The notes under the pieces were generated by a model. That model was not told where the DNA came from. It made no database searches and worked only from the letters and a program-made list of their open reading frames with translations. Shown piece after piece: positions 17,450 through 24,447 of a stretch of DNA of 64,000 bases. Every line of letters begins with the position of its first letter. Position 1 is the stretch's first letter. Both the position numbers and the translations under genes were made by a program. Source of the DNA: Flavonifractor hominis (GTDB lineage: Bacteria > Bacillota > Clostridia > Oscillospirales > Oscillospiraceae); the NCBI RefSeq assembly GCF_040095835.1, contig NZ_JBBMFT010000006.1, forward strand, positions 62,001 to 126,000. The letters run 5' to 3'.

Positions 17450-18259
17450 ATGAAACGAACCCTATTGCCTACATGTTTGCTGTGCGTTGCCGTGCTGGCC
17501 GGGTGCAGCACGTCTGCCGGGACGGGTGAGATCCCTTCGTCCATGGCTCCGCAGAGCGAACCGCCGGCCAATGAATTGCCCGGCGTGGAGATGTGGCAGA
17601 TGACCTGCCGCATTGTGGACGGAGCGGAGAGCGGCACCCTGCTGCTGGCGGAGGGTGAGGACGGCGTCTATAACGGCACCGGGATCTACACCTTTGCCGT
17701 GGGGGATACCCCGGTGTGGATTGACGGAGAGGAGAAAACCGCCGCCGACCTGGTGGACGGCATGCTGGTGACGGTGTATTGGAACGGCATGGTGGCCGAG
17801 AGCTACCCCGCCCAGCTGGGGGAGGTCTACTCCCTGCGGGCGGAGCGCAAGGACACCGACGACCGCTGCGGCCTTTACCTCCAGGTGCTGGAGGACCTGT
17901 GGGAGGTGGACTCCGGTCTGAATACCGACCTGGAGGAGCTGGCGGTGGACTTTTCGGAACTCACCGACCTGAGCGAAAGTGAAAAGGATGCCCTGGGCTG
18001 GGTCTTCGGCAATGCCCACGGCCTCATGCCCATCACCGGCACCTGGGAGGAGCTGGTGGAGCAGGGCTATATCGATGGGGAGGAACTGCTCTGGAACGGG
18101 AACGGCTGCCTGTTTACCCTCTCTGGCTCCGCTGACGATACCTTTCAGGCAGACAAGTGGGCCTCCGGCCTGGGAGCGTATTTCTTCGGCGATTGTACCG
18201 CCCAAATGGGAGAGGACGGCAGCTGGACCTACGCCGTGGGCTCTGAGGCAATTTCCTGA
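17450..18259 (+). CDS. Predicted lipoprotein of unknown function
   Basis: Secreted protein of 269 aa. A lipoprotein signal peptide is clear: the hydrophobic core ends in V-L-A-G-C (Cys19), then a short Ser/Thr-rich linker. The mature part is acidic. Residues about 45-120 look like a small beta-rich domain (VYNGTGIYTFAVGDTPVWI). A separate C-terminal half follows (FSELTDLSESEKDALGWVF onward). I do not recognise the family. AAAAGGAGG precedes the ATG. It is monocistronic between its own weak promoter and the operator-rich promoter of the next gene. Confidence 0.8.
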   Translation: MKRTLLPTCLLCVAVLAGCSTSAGTGEIPSSMAPQSEPPANELPGVEMWQMTCRIVDGAESGTLLLAEGEDGVYNGTGIYTFAVGDTPVWIDGEEKTAADLVDGMLVTVYWNGMVAESYPAQLGEVYSLRAERKDTDDRCGLYLQVLEDLWEVDSGLNTDLEELAVDFSELTDLSESEKDALGWVFGNAHGLMPITGTWEELVEQGYIDGEELLWNGNGCLFTLSGSADDTFQADKWASGLGAYFFGDCTAQMGEDGSWTYAVGSEAIS

Positions 18260-18320
18260 TGTGATAAATTTCTCACATATTATCTTGACAACAGATTCGG
18301 CGTGTGATATATTCCTCACA
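18260..18320 (+). promoter_or_regulatory. Promoter flanked by twin operators of the small Xre operon
   Basis: -35 TTGACA (18285-18290), 17-bp spacer, -10 TATATT (18308-18313). Two dyads share the form TGTGA-N8-TCACA: 18260-18277 upstream of the -35 and 18303-18320 covering the -10, with centres 43 bp apart (four helical turns). A half-site TCACA lies at 18336-18340. The likely binder is the Xre protein encoded at 18765-18965. Confidence 0.75.
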
Positions 18321-18357
18321 TAAGATACAAATATATCACATGAAGGAGCTGTATTAT

Positions 18358-18765
18358 ATGAGCCTGTCCAAACGGCTTTCTCTCACCCGTAACCGGCAGC
18401 TAGGCGCCCTGTGCTGGGCACTGATCTTGGCGGCCAGCCTGTGCGCCCGCTTTTTCCCGGTCCGGGGCCTGCCCTTTCCCGCCCGGGTGGCTATCGCCGT
18501 GGTACTGGGGGCGGCGGGCGTGGTGGTGGTGTTTACCACCCTGGGCCTGTTCACCGAGAAGGGGGATGAGCGCTCCGCCGAAAATGAGCGGCGGGCGGAC
18601 GCCGCTTTGTTTACCCTGTTTTTCCTGGCGATGGGTGCGGGACTCTTCCTGCTTAAGGACGGGCGTACCTTCCTTGTGGGCAAAAGCGAACTGCTGGTGA
18701 TTTTTGCCTCCATCTGCCTGGCCAAGGACCTGCTTTTCCTGGCCTATGAGAGGTGGTCAAACTGA
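18358..18765 (+). CDS. Small membrane protein co-transcribed with an Xre regulator
   Basis: Membrane protein of 135 aa with about four hydrophobic helices (residues about 14-30, 37-57, 78-97, 103-122) and a charged cytoplasmic loop, EKGDERSAENERRADA. GAAGGAG lies 9 nt before the ATG at 18358. The TGA stop overlaps the ATG of the Xre gene by 1 nt, so the two are translationally coupled. I do not recognise a named family. Such two-gene units are common in Clostridia and their role is unknown; a stress or antimicrobial response is only a guess. Confidence 0.8.
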   Translation: MSLSKRLSLTRNRQLGALCWALILAASLCARFFPVRGLPFPARVAIAVVLGAAGVVVVFTTLGLFTEKGDERSAENERRADAALFTLFFLAMGAGLFLLKDGRTFLVGKSELLVIFASICLAKDLLFLAYERWSN

Positions 18766-18965
18766 TGCTGGAGACAAAGATCAAGACGCTCCGGCAGGAG
18801 CGTGGGATGGACCAGAGCCAGCTGGCCCAGCTGGTGGGGGTGCGGCGGGAGACCATCGGCAGGCTGGAAAAGGGCCTGTATAACCCCTCCCTCAAGCTGG
18901 CCATGGACATTGCCCATGTGTTCGGACTCACCGTGGAGGAGGTATTCACCTTCCGGGAGGAATAA
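18765..18965 (+). CDS. Xre-family HTH transcriptional regulator (66 aa)
   Basis: Minimal Cro/C1-type DNA-binding protein, almost entirely one helix-turn-helix domain: MDQSQLAQLVGVRRETIGRLE and IAHVFGLTVEEVFTF. No ligand domain is visible. It overlaps the preceding membrane-protein gene (TGATG). It probably binds the two TGTGA-N8-TCACA dyads in its own operon promoter, giving negative autoregulation. A strong terminator follows at 18988-19028. Confidence 0.9.
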   Translation: MLETKIKTLRQERGMDQSQLAQLVGVRRETIGRLEKGLYNPSLKLAMDIAHVFGLTVEEVFTFREE

Positions 18966-18987
18966 AAAACCGATTATCCCCCCAACG

Positions 18988-19028
18988 GGGCCGTCTGTCC
19001 GAAAACGGTGGACAGACGGTCCCTTTTT
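18988..19028 (+). terminator. Intrinsic terminator of the Xre operon
   Basis: A 13-14 bp stem GGGCCGTCTGTCC/GGACAGACGGTCCC is followed by TTTTT. Confidence 0.88.
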
Positions 19029-19037
19029 GGCTATATT
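19009..19037 (+). promoter_or_regulatory. Promoter candidate of the LytTR operon
   Basis: TGGACA (19009-19014), 17-bp spacer, TATATT (19032-19037). The -35 lies inside the 3' arm of the preceding terminator. Confidence 0.5.
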
Positions 19038-19059
19038 GAGGGTGAAAGGAGGGGGCGGT

Positions 19060-19494
19060 ATGAAGGTAGATATCCACATTCAGCCAGACTGTGGGGAAGT
19101 TTCGGTGGCCATCACCGCTCCCGCCCTCACCGACGAAGTCAAGGCTCTGGCTGCCCGGCTCCAGGGCGGCGGAGTCCTCACAGGCTGGCGGGGGGATATG
19201 GCCATCCCCCTGGCGGCAGCGGACATCCTGCGGTGCTATGGGGAGGAGAAGGGAGTGAAGGTCCAGACCACTCGGGAGGTGTACGACCTGAAGGAACGGC
19301 TCTACGAGCTGGAGAGCAAATTGGACCGGCACACCTTTGTGCGTATCTCTCACTCCGAACTGGTGAATCTGGAACAGATCACCGCCCTGGACCTGTCCCT
19401 CACCGGCACCATCCGCATCACCTTGGCGGGGAACACGGTGTGTTATGTTTCCCGGCGGTATGTAAAGAAGATTAAGGAGGCCCTGGGGCTTTGA
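19060..19494 (+). CDS. LytTR DNA-binding domain regulator
   Basis: Transcription factor of 144 aa without a receiver domain. Residues 1-50 are a small N-terminal region. Residues about 55-140 form the LytTR fold, with FVRISHSELVNLEQI and the closing YVSRRYVKKIKEALGL typical of the family. GAAAGGAGG precedes the ATG. The DUF3021-containing membrane protein follows 15 bp downstream. LytTR plus DUF3021 is a recurring Firmicute pair in which the membrane protein is thought to hold or inhibit the regulator. Confidence 0.88.
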   Translation: MKVDIHIQPDCGEVSVAITAPALTDEVKALAARLQGGGVLTGWRGDMAIPLAAADILRCYGEEKGVKVQTTREVYDLKERLYELESKLDRHTFVRISHSELVNLEQITALDLSLTGTIRITLAGNTVCYVSRRYVKKIKEALGL

Positions 19495-19509
19495 ACGGAG
19501 GGAATTCCC

Positions 19510-20352
19510 ATGACGCACAGACAGAAGCAGTGGCTGGTCCGGATCCTCATTGGCGGGCTCATCGGCATAGCTGTCCTGATCCCGGTAGGCGGGCTGTTCA
19601 ATGATCTGGTGAGCGGCGGTTTCCTATTTTTTATGGGGAGCCTCACCCACTTCCGGCTGGTGAGTTATGACCTGGAGCGGCTGGCCGGCCCTGCCGCTCT
19701 GGCGGTCCAGCTGGGGCTCTACTTCCTGATGGGGGCGGTGGTGGGAGTGTCCACCCTCCCCTTTGCCGACGATGGCGCCACTCTGGTTCGCCGCTCTCTG
19801 GCCCACTTTGCCGTCACCGCCGGGGCTTTGGCCCTGATGGTGTGCCTGTGCGGCTGGAACTGGGGAGAGCCGGTCGTCTTGCTGGTATACCTGGTGCTGC
19901 TGGCAGGGGTCTACCTGCTGATTTGGGTGGCCCGGTGGGTGGGCTGGTACGCCGAGGTGGCCGTCATCCGGGAAAAGCTGGGGCTGCCTCCCGGTCCCTC
20001 CCCGCTGAAGTGGAAGGAGACCCTGCCCTATATCCCCTTTGCCCTGGGCTTGTGTCTGGTGCTCCCCGCCCTGCTGCGGGCGCTTGACGCGCCTGATGTT
20101 CCGGTGCTGTCCGGGATCCTCTACCCCATGCTGATGGCGGTGGGATGCTTCTTTTCCGGTATGTTCCTGGCCAGACGCCAGGGTTTCTGCCTCCTGTATC
20201 CCGTGCTGTGCGGTCTGTTCCTCATCCCAACAATGTTCTGGCTGTATAATGTTTCTGCTCTGCCCTATGCCGCTGTGGCGTTTCTGGCGGCCCTGATAGG
20301 TGAGGTGCCCGGCCTTGCACTCAAAATGGCAAGGGAACGGAAGGAGGAGTGA
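19510..20352 (+). CDS. DUF3021-like membrane protein with extra C-terminal membrane domain
   Basis: Polytopic protein of 280 aa. The N-terminal about 150 residues match the layout of DUF3021 proteins that accompany LytTR regulators (RILIGGLIGIAVLIPVGG, then four helices). DUF3021 proteins are normally about 140 aa, but here a second membrane half (residues about 170-275, three or four helices) is joined after a hydrophilic linker, VIREKLGLPPGPSPLKW. GGAGGGAATTCCC precedes the ATG. The gene ends directly at the next gene's start (20353). Function: probable membrane partner of the upstream LytTR protein. Confidence 0.7.
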   Translation: MTHRQKQWLVRILIGGLIGIAVLIPVGGLFNDLVSGGFLFFMGSLTHFRLVSYDLERLAGPAALAVQLGLYFLMGAVVGVSTLPFADDGATLVRRSLAHFAVTAGALALMVCLCGWNWGEPVVLLVYLVLLAGVYLLIWVARWVGWYAEVAVIREKLGLPPGPSPLKWKETLPYIPFALGLCLVLPALLRALDAPDVPVLSGILYPMLMAVGCFFSGMFLARRQGFCLLYPVLCGLFLIPTMFWLYNVSALPYAAVAFLAALIGEVPGLALKMARERKEE

Positions 20353-20640
20353 ATGAACAGACTATATCTGATGATGCTAGGAGGTTCTCCGATCCTGGGT
20401 GGCCTGCTAGGGTCAATGGCACTCACGCTGTTGATAGGGCGGCTGACCCGGCGGCAGTACCGGTTGCTCCGGCTGCTTCCCCTGGGCCTTTTGGCCATCC
20501 CTCTGATCGTTGCCGGGGATCAGTACCTGACGAAAAATTTGTTCTGGGAGCTGGGTGTACTGTACTCAGCCGCCGTGGGCGGGGCCATCTTCCTGGGCTG
20601 GCTGATGGGGTGGAGCTTCTGCCTGAGGAAGGGAGTGTGA
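20353..20640 (+). CDS. Small three-helix membrane protein (copy 1 of tandem pair)
   Basis: Membrane protein of 95 aa with hydrophobic segments at about residues 8-28, 40-56 and 68-88. It shares with the next gene product the pattern ALTLLIG-x-LT-R/K-R, LLPLGLL-x-IPL and GGAIFLGWL-x-GW-x-FC, so the two are tandem paralogues. AAGGAGG lies just before the ATG, which abuts the previous stop. No family is recognised. Its position in a LytTR operon suggests regulated expression. Confidence 0.75.
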   Translation: MNRLYLMMLGGSPILGGLLGSMALTLLIGRLTRRQYRLLRLLPLGLLAIPLIVAGDQYLTKNLFWELGVLYSAAVGGAIFLGWLMGWSFCLRKGV

Positions 20641-20647
20641 TGAAAGC

Positions 20648-20923
20648 GTGGAGATACTTGCGCTGATGTTTTGGGGGCCTCTGGTCGGGACGCTGGCACT
20701 CACCCTGCTGATCGGGCACTTGACCAAACGGCGGTTCCGGCGGCTTGCCCTGCTCCCTCTGGGTCTTCTGTTGATCCCCCTGGTGGAGGGCATACACGAA
20801 TGGCGGGCAGGCGGGCTTTTCCGGGAACTGGTTCCTCTCCTGTGGGGAATGATCGGCGGGGCGATCTTTCTGGGCTGGCTGGCGGGCTGGAAATTCTGCC
20901 GGGGAAAGGAGAGAGTACCGTGA
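20648..20923 (+). CDS. Small three-helix membrane protein (copy 2 of tandem pair)
   Basis: Membrane protein of 91 aa, paralogous to the preceding gene product (LALTLLIGHLTKR, LLPLGLLLIPL, GGAIFLGWLAGW). I take the GTG at 20648, with GGGAG about 12 nt upstream; the in-frame ATG at 20666 is an alternative that would trim six residues. The stop overlaps the next GTG (GTGA). Function unknown. Confidence 0.7.
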   Translation: MEILALMFWGPLVGTLALTLLIGHLTKRRFRRLALLPLGLLLIPLVEGIHEWRAGGLFRELVPLLWGMIGGAIFLGWLAGWKFCRGKERVP

Positions 20924-21426
20924 AAAAGAGCATAAAGCTGTACAATGTCCTGCTGCCCATCTGGATTTTGTATTTCTTTCCGCAAGTGTTGCTCATCACC
21001 CTGCCGGGGAACCTGCTGATCGACTGCGCGGTGCTGCTGATCACCCTGGCGGTTTTGAAGCACACCGAGAAAAAGACGGTGCTGAAAAAGCTCTGGTGGA
21101 AGTTCTGGCTGCTGGGTTTTCTGGCTGACTTTATCGGGGCGGTGTTCCTTTTCGGCTTCTGGTATCTCTCCCTGCTGCCGGAGCCCGTCGGCCCTTGGGT
21201 GGATCAGGTGGTCTCCGATGCCTTCCTCAACCCCTTCCGCACTCTGCCCGGCTTCCTGTATACCCTGGCGGGAGTGGCCATAGCCGGTGTGTGTATCTAC
21301 TTTTTCGACAAACGGGCCATGAAGTCCTGCCCTCAGCTGGACAAACGGCAGCGGCACATCGTTGTTCTGACCATGGCCATCGTCACCGCCCCCTGGACCT
21401 TTTTGATCCCCCTCTATATCGGTTGA
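20920..21426 (+). CDS. Membrane protein at the end of the LytTR operon
   Basis: Membrane protein of 168 aa with four hydrophobic helices (about 10-40, 62-84, 103-125, 143-165). It starts at a GTG preceded by GGAAAGGAGAG and overlaps the previous stop by 4 nt, so it belongs to the same unit. The sequence has conserved-looking aromatic and charged features (KKLWWKFWLLGFLADFIGA) but no family that I recognise. The operon ends near the hairpin at 21437-21467. Confidence 0.72.
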   Translation: MKKSIKLYNVLLPIWILYFFPQVLLITLPGNLLIDCAVLLITLAVLKHTEKKTVLKKLWWKFWLLGFLADFIGAVFLFGFWYLSLLPEPVGPWVDQVVSDAFLNPFRTLPGFLYTLAGVAIAGVCIYFFDKRAMKSCPQLDKRQRHIVVLTMAIVTAPWTFLIPLYIG

Positions 21427-21436
21427 ATTGTCGGCT

Positions 21437-21467
21437 CGAGGGACAAGGCTTGAAGCTTTGTCCCTCG
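21437..21467. repeat. Hairpin without T-tract, overlapping the APC promoter
   Basis: A near-perfect stem CGAGGGACAA-G-GCTT/AAGC-T-TTGTCCCTCG. No T run follows on either strand, so it is a weak terminator at best. It contains the -35 of the next promoter. Confidence 0.6.
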
Positions 21468-21478
21468 GGCATTATAAT
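21450..21478 (+). promoter_or_regulatory. Promoter of the APC permease
   Basis: TTGAAG (21450-21455), 17-bp spacer, TATAAT (21473-21478). The ATG at 21477 lies in the -10 and cannot be the start. Confidence 0.7.
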
Positions 21479-21503
21479 GAGGACAGATCAAAGAGAACGG
21501 GGG

Positions 21504-22910
21504 ATGGGCATGGGCAAAAGCATTAGCTATTTCGGCCTTGTGGCCATGGGTGTGGGGTGTATGCTGGGCACCAGTTGGCTGCTTCTTACCGGTACCTGGC
21601 TGGAGACGGCAGGAGGGCCGCTGAATCTGGCGGTGGCATTTCTGCTGTGCATCCTCATCGAACTGCCTTTTGCCTTTGCCTATATGGAGGCCATCCCCAT
21701 GCTTCCACTGCCCGGGGGCGAGGTGGTGTATTCCTGTGCCGCCTTTGGCCCACGGGGCGGGTTTGCTGTGGGCTGGGCGGGCATTTTGATGAACTCCATT
21801 GTATTTTGCTGGGTAGATCTGGCGGCCATATCGCTGCTGGACGCTCTGTTTCCTGTTTTGGGGGAGAGCATGGTGCTCTACCGGACGGGGGAGTTTGCTG
21901 TGACGCTGCCTAACGTGCTTCTCCAGCTGGCTCTGGCGGGCGGAATTTTGTGGGTTCAGGTCCGGGGAGCCAATGTGTGCGCCTCTCTGGCCAAGTTTGC
22001 CACAGTGGTGTTGCTGGTGATGTGCGCGGTGGGGCTTGCCATCTGCATCCCCCATTTTGACCCCGCCGTATACGCCACAGATGGGGGAATGGAATTCAAT
22101 TTCTCCGGCTCGGCGGCGCTGCTGTCCCTGCTGGTGTTCTCAGTGGCCGGGTGGGAGACGGTGTCCAAGGCCGCAGCCGACGCCACCGGACCCGCCGCAC
22201 GGAAGGCGGGGGCGGCCCTCATTACCTGCCTGCTGCTGGTGACCGGGCTTTTGTGCCTGGTGTCCACCGTGGTGGCCGGGTGCATGCCCTGGACTGAGGC
22301 GGTGGAGTGTACAGCGCCCTTTGCGGATGTGCTGGTGGGCATCACCGGTGTGCCGGCAGTGCGGGTATTGCTGTTGGGTACCGCGTTTGTGGGAGCGGTG
22401 GGAGTGATGAACTCCACCCTCTATTCTTCCGCCCAGATGCTCTATGGACTGGCCAAATTCGCTATGGCCCCCCGGGCCTTTGGCCAACTGCATCCAAAGT
22501 ATGGGACGCCGGTGCGCAGCATCTGCTTTGCTGCGGCACTGGTGTTGGTTATCCCTTTTACCGGAAAGCTGTTTTTCCTGCCGCTGATCAACATTGCATC
22601 TCTGGCCACCATTGTCATGTGGGTGATGACCTACGCCGCAGTACTCCGCCTGCGGCGTATCCGGCCTGATCTGCGCCGGCCGGTGTCCATGCCCGGCGGG
22701 CGGATCACGGCGGTGCTGGGGGCGGCGGCATCCATCTTCTTGGCGGGCAACCTGCTGCTGCCCATGAGTCCGGGAGGGCTGGACGGGTTGGAGTATGCTC
22801 TATCTGCACTGCTGGCCGGGGTGGGCGTGCTGCTTTACCTGGGCCGGGACCGTTCGGTCTCCCGGCAGGAGCAGGAAAAGCTGATTTTTGGGGATGCTTT
22901 GCGCCGGTAA
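21504..22910 (+). CDS. APC family amino acid permease
   Basis: Integral membrane transporter of about 468 aa with some 12 helices. The N-terminal APC signature is present (FGLVAMGVGCMLGTSWLLLTG), as is the helix 6-8 region SVAGWETVSKAAADA. It should import an amino acid or related cation by proton or sodium symport, or act as an exchanger. The substrate cannot be assigned. Two in-frame ATGs (21504 and 21510) follow a GGGGG ribosome site. It is monocistronic, with its own promoter, and ends just before the asnS promoter. Confidence 0.88.
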   Translation: MGMGKSISYFGLVAMGVGCMLGTSWLLLTGTWLETAGGPLNLAVAFLLCILIELPFAFAYMEAIPMLPLPGGEVVYSCAAFGPRGGFAVGWAGILMNSIVFCWVDLAAISLLDALFPVLGESMVLYRTGEFAVTLPNVLLQLALAGGILWVQVRGANVCASLAKFATVVLLVMCAVGLAICIPHFDPAVYATDGGMEFNFSGSAALLSLLVFSVAGWETVSKAAADATGPAARKAGAALITCLLLVTGLLCLVSTVVAGCMPWTEAVECTAPFADVLVGITGVPAVRVLLLGTAFVGAVGVMNSTLYSSAQMLYGLAKFAMAPRAFGQLHPKYGTPVRSICFAAALVLVIPFTGKLFFLPLINIASLATIVMWVMTYAAVLRLRRIRPDLRRPVSMPGGRITAVLGAAASIFLAGNLLLPMSPGGLDGLEYALSALLAGVGVLLYLGRDRSVSRQEQEKLIFGDALRR

Positions 22911-22924
22911 TTGGCTGCGACCCC

Positions 22925-22952
22925 TTGCAAAATCGGGGAAAAATGATATACT
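22925..22952 (+). promoter_or_regulatory. Promoter of asnS
   Basis: -35 TTGCAA (22925-22930), 16-bp spacer, -10 TATACT (22947-22952). The leader is only about 37 nt, too short for a T-box. Confidence 0.7.
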
Positions 22953-22995
22953 ACTACCCACTGAGGCTATTTTTTACGAATCGAGGGAATAGAGC

Positions 22996-24390
22996 ATGGA
23001 ACGCACAAAGATCGCACAGCTTTTTGCCGACCGGGAGCAGCTGGGCGGCCAGGAGGTCACCGTCTCCGGCTGGGCCCGCACGATCCGGGACATGAAGGGC
23101 TTTGGTTTTATCGAGCTCAACGACGGCTCCTGCTTCAAGAATCTGCAGATCGTCCTGGATGCCAGCGTATTGGACAACTATAAGGAGATTGCCGGACAGA
23201 ATGTGGGCGCCGCGCTCACGGTCACCGGTACCCTGGTGCTGACCCCTGAGGCCAAGCAGCCCATGGAGGTAAAAGCGGCCTCCGTGGTGGTGGAGGGAAC
23301 GTCCACGCCCGACTATCCGCTGCAGAAAAAGCGCCACAGCGTGGAATATCTGCGCACCATTCAGCACCTGCGGCCCCGTACCAACCTGTTCTCCGCCGCC
23401 TTCCGGGTGCGCTCCGTGGCGGCCCACGCCATCCACACCTTCTTCCAGGACCGGGGCTTTGTGTACGTTCACACCCCCATTATCACTGCTTCCGACTGTG
23501 AGGGCGCCGGTGAGATGTTCCGGGTAACCACCCTGGATCTGGAGAACCTGCCCCACACCGAGGACGGCAAGGTGGATTACAGCCAGGATTTCTTCGGCAA
23601 GAGCGCCAACCTCACCGTTTCCGGCCAGCTCAACGCCGAGAACTTCGCCATGGCCTTTGGCGATGTGTACACCTTTGGCCCCACCTTCCGGGCCGAGAAC
23701 TCCAACACCCAGCGCCATGCCGCCGAGTTCTGGATGATCGAGCCGGAGATGGCCTTCTGCGACCTGAAGGGCGATATGGACGTGGCCGAGGCGATGATCA
23801 AGTTTATCATCAACACCGTGCTGGAAAAGTGCCCTGACGAGATCAACTTCTTCAACTCCTTTGTGGACAAGGGCCTGAAGGAGCGGCTGGAGCACGTGGC
23901 GTCCTCCGATTTCGGCCGGGTGAGCTACACCGAGGCGGTGGAGCTGCTGAAGAAGAACAACGACAAGTTTGACTACAAGGTGGAGTGGGGCTGCGACCTG
24001 CAGACCGAGCACGAGCGCTATCTCACCGAGCAGATCTTCAAAAAGCCGGTGTTCGTCACCGACTATCCCAAGGAGATCAAGGCTTTCTATATGCGCCTCA
24101 ACGACGACGGCAAGACCGTGGCCGCTGCCGACTGCCTGGTGCCCGGCATCGGCGAGATCATCGGCGGCTCCCAGCGTGAGGAGCGTCTGGACATCCTGGA
24201 AGCCCGCATCCAGGAGCTGGGCATGAACCCCAAGGACTACTGGTGGTACTGCGACCTGCGGCGGTACGGCGGCTGCAAGCACGCCGGCTACGGCCTGGGC
24301 TTCGAGCGGATGGTGATGTACCTCACCGGCATTTCCAACATCCGTGACGTGCTGCCTCATCCCCGTACCGTGGGCAACGCGGATTTCTAA
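22996..24390 (+). CDS. asnS: Asparagine--tRNA ligase
   Basis: Class II aminoacyl-tRNA synthetase of 464 aa, the standard length; charges tRNA-Asn with asparagine in the cytoplasm. The N-terminal OB anticodon-binding domain is at residues about 18-100 (VTVSGWARTIRDMKGFGFIE). Class II motif 2 is at FGPTFRAENSNTQRHAAEFW and motif 3 at GYGLGFERMVMYLTG. Codon use is strongly C/G-ending, as expected for high expression. GatCAB is also present at the far end of the window, so direct and indirect routes for Asn/Gln decoding coexist; with AsnRS here, GatCAB would mainly make Gln-tRNA. Confidence 0.96.
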   Translation: MERTKIAQLFADREQLGGQEVTVSGWARTIRDMKGFGFIELNDGSCFKNLQIVLDASVLDNYKEIAGQNVGAALTVTGTLVLTPEAKQPMEVKAASVVVEGTSTPDYPLQKKRHSVEYLRTIQHLRPRTNLFSAAFRVRSVAAHAIHTFFQDRGFVYVHTPIITASDCEGAGEMFRVTTLDLENLPHTEDGKVDYSQDFFGKSANLTVSGQLNAENFAMAFGDVYTFGPTFRAENSNTQRHAAEFWMIEPEMAFCDLKGDMDVAEAMIKFIINTVLEKCPDEINFFNSFVDKGLKERLEHVASSDFGRVSYTEAVELLKKNNDKFDYKVEWGCDLQTEHERYLTEQIFKKPVFVTDYPKEIKAFYMRLNDDGKTVAAADCLVPGIGEIIGGSQREERLDILEARIQELGMNPKDYWWYCDLRRYGGCKHAGYGLGFERMVMYLTGISNIRDVLPHPRTVGNADF

Positions 24391-24413
24391 GACAGAATCA
24401 TTGGATCAAAGAA

Positions 24414-24445
24414 AAGGACGGCTGAAAATTCAGCCGTCCTTCTTT
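24414..24445. terminator. Bidirectional terminator between asnS and phoR
   Basis: Stem AAGGACGGCTGAA/TTCAGCCGTCCTT, then TCTTTG on the plus strand, with an A-rich flank giving a U tract on the minus strand. Genes converge here. Confidence 0.85.
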
Positions 24446-24447
24446 GT

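Noticed and set aside
21477..21479. ATG as the start of the APC permease
   Set aside because: It lies inside the -10 element and has no ribosome site; 21504/21510 fit better.
22953..22995. T-box leader for asnS
   Set aside because: The promoter-to-start distance is under 45 nt; no specifier stem, no UGGN bulge, no terminator.
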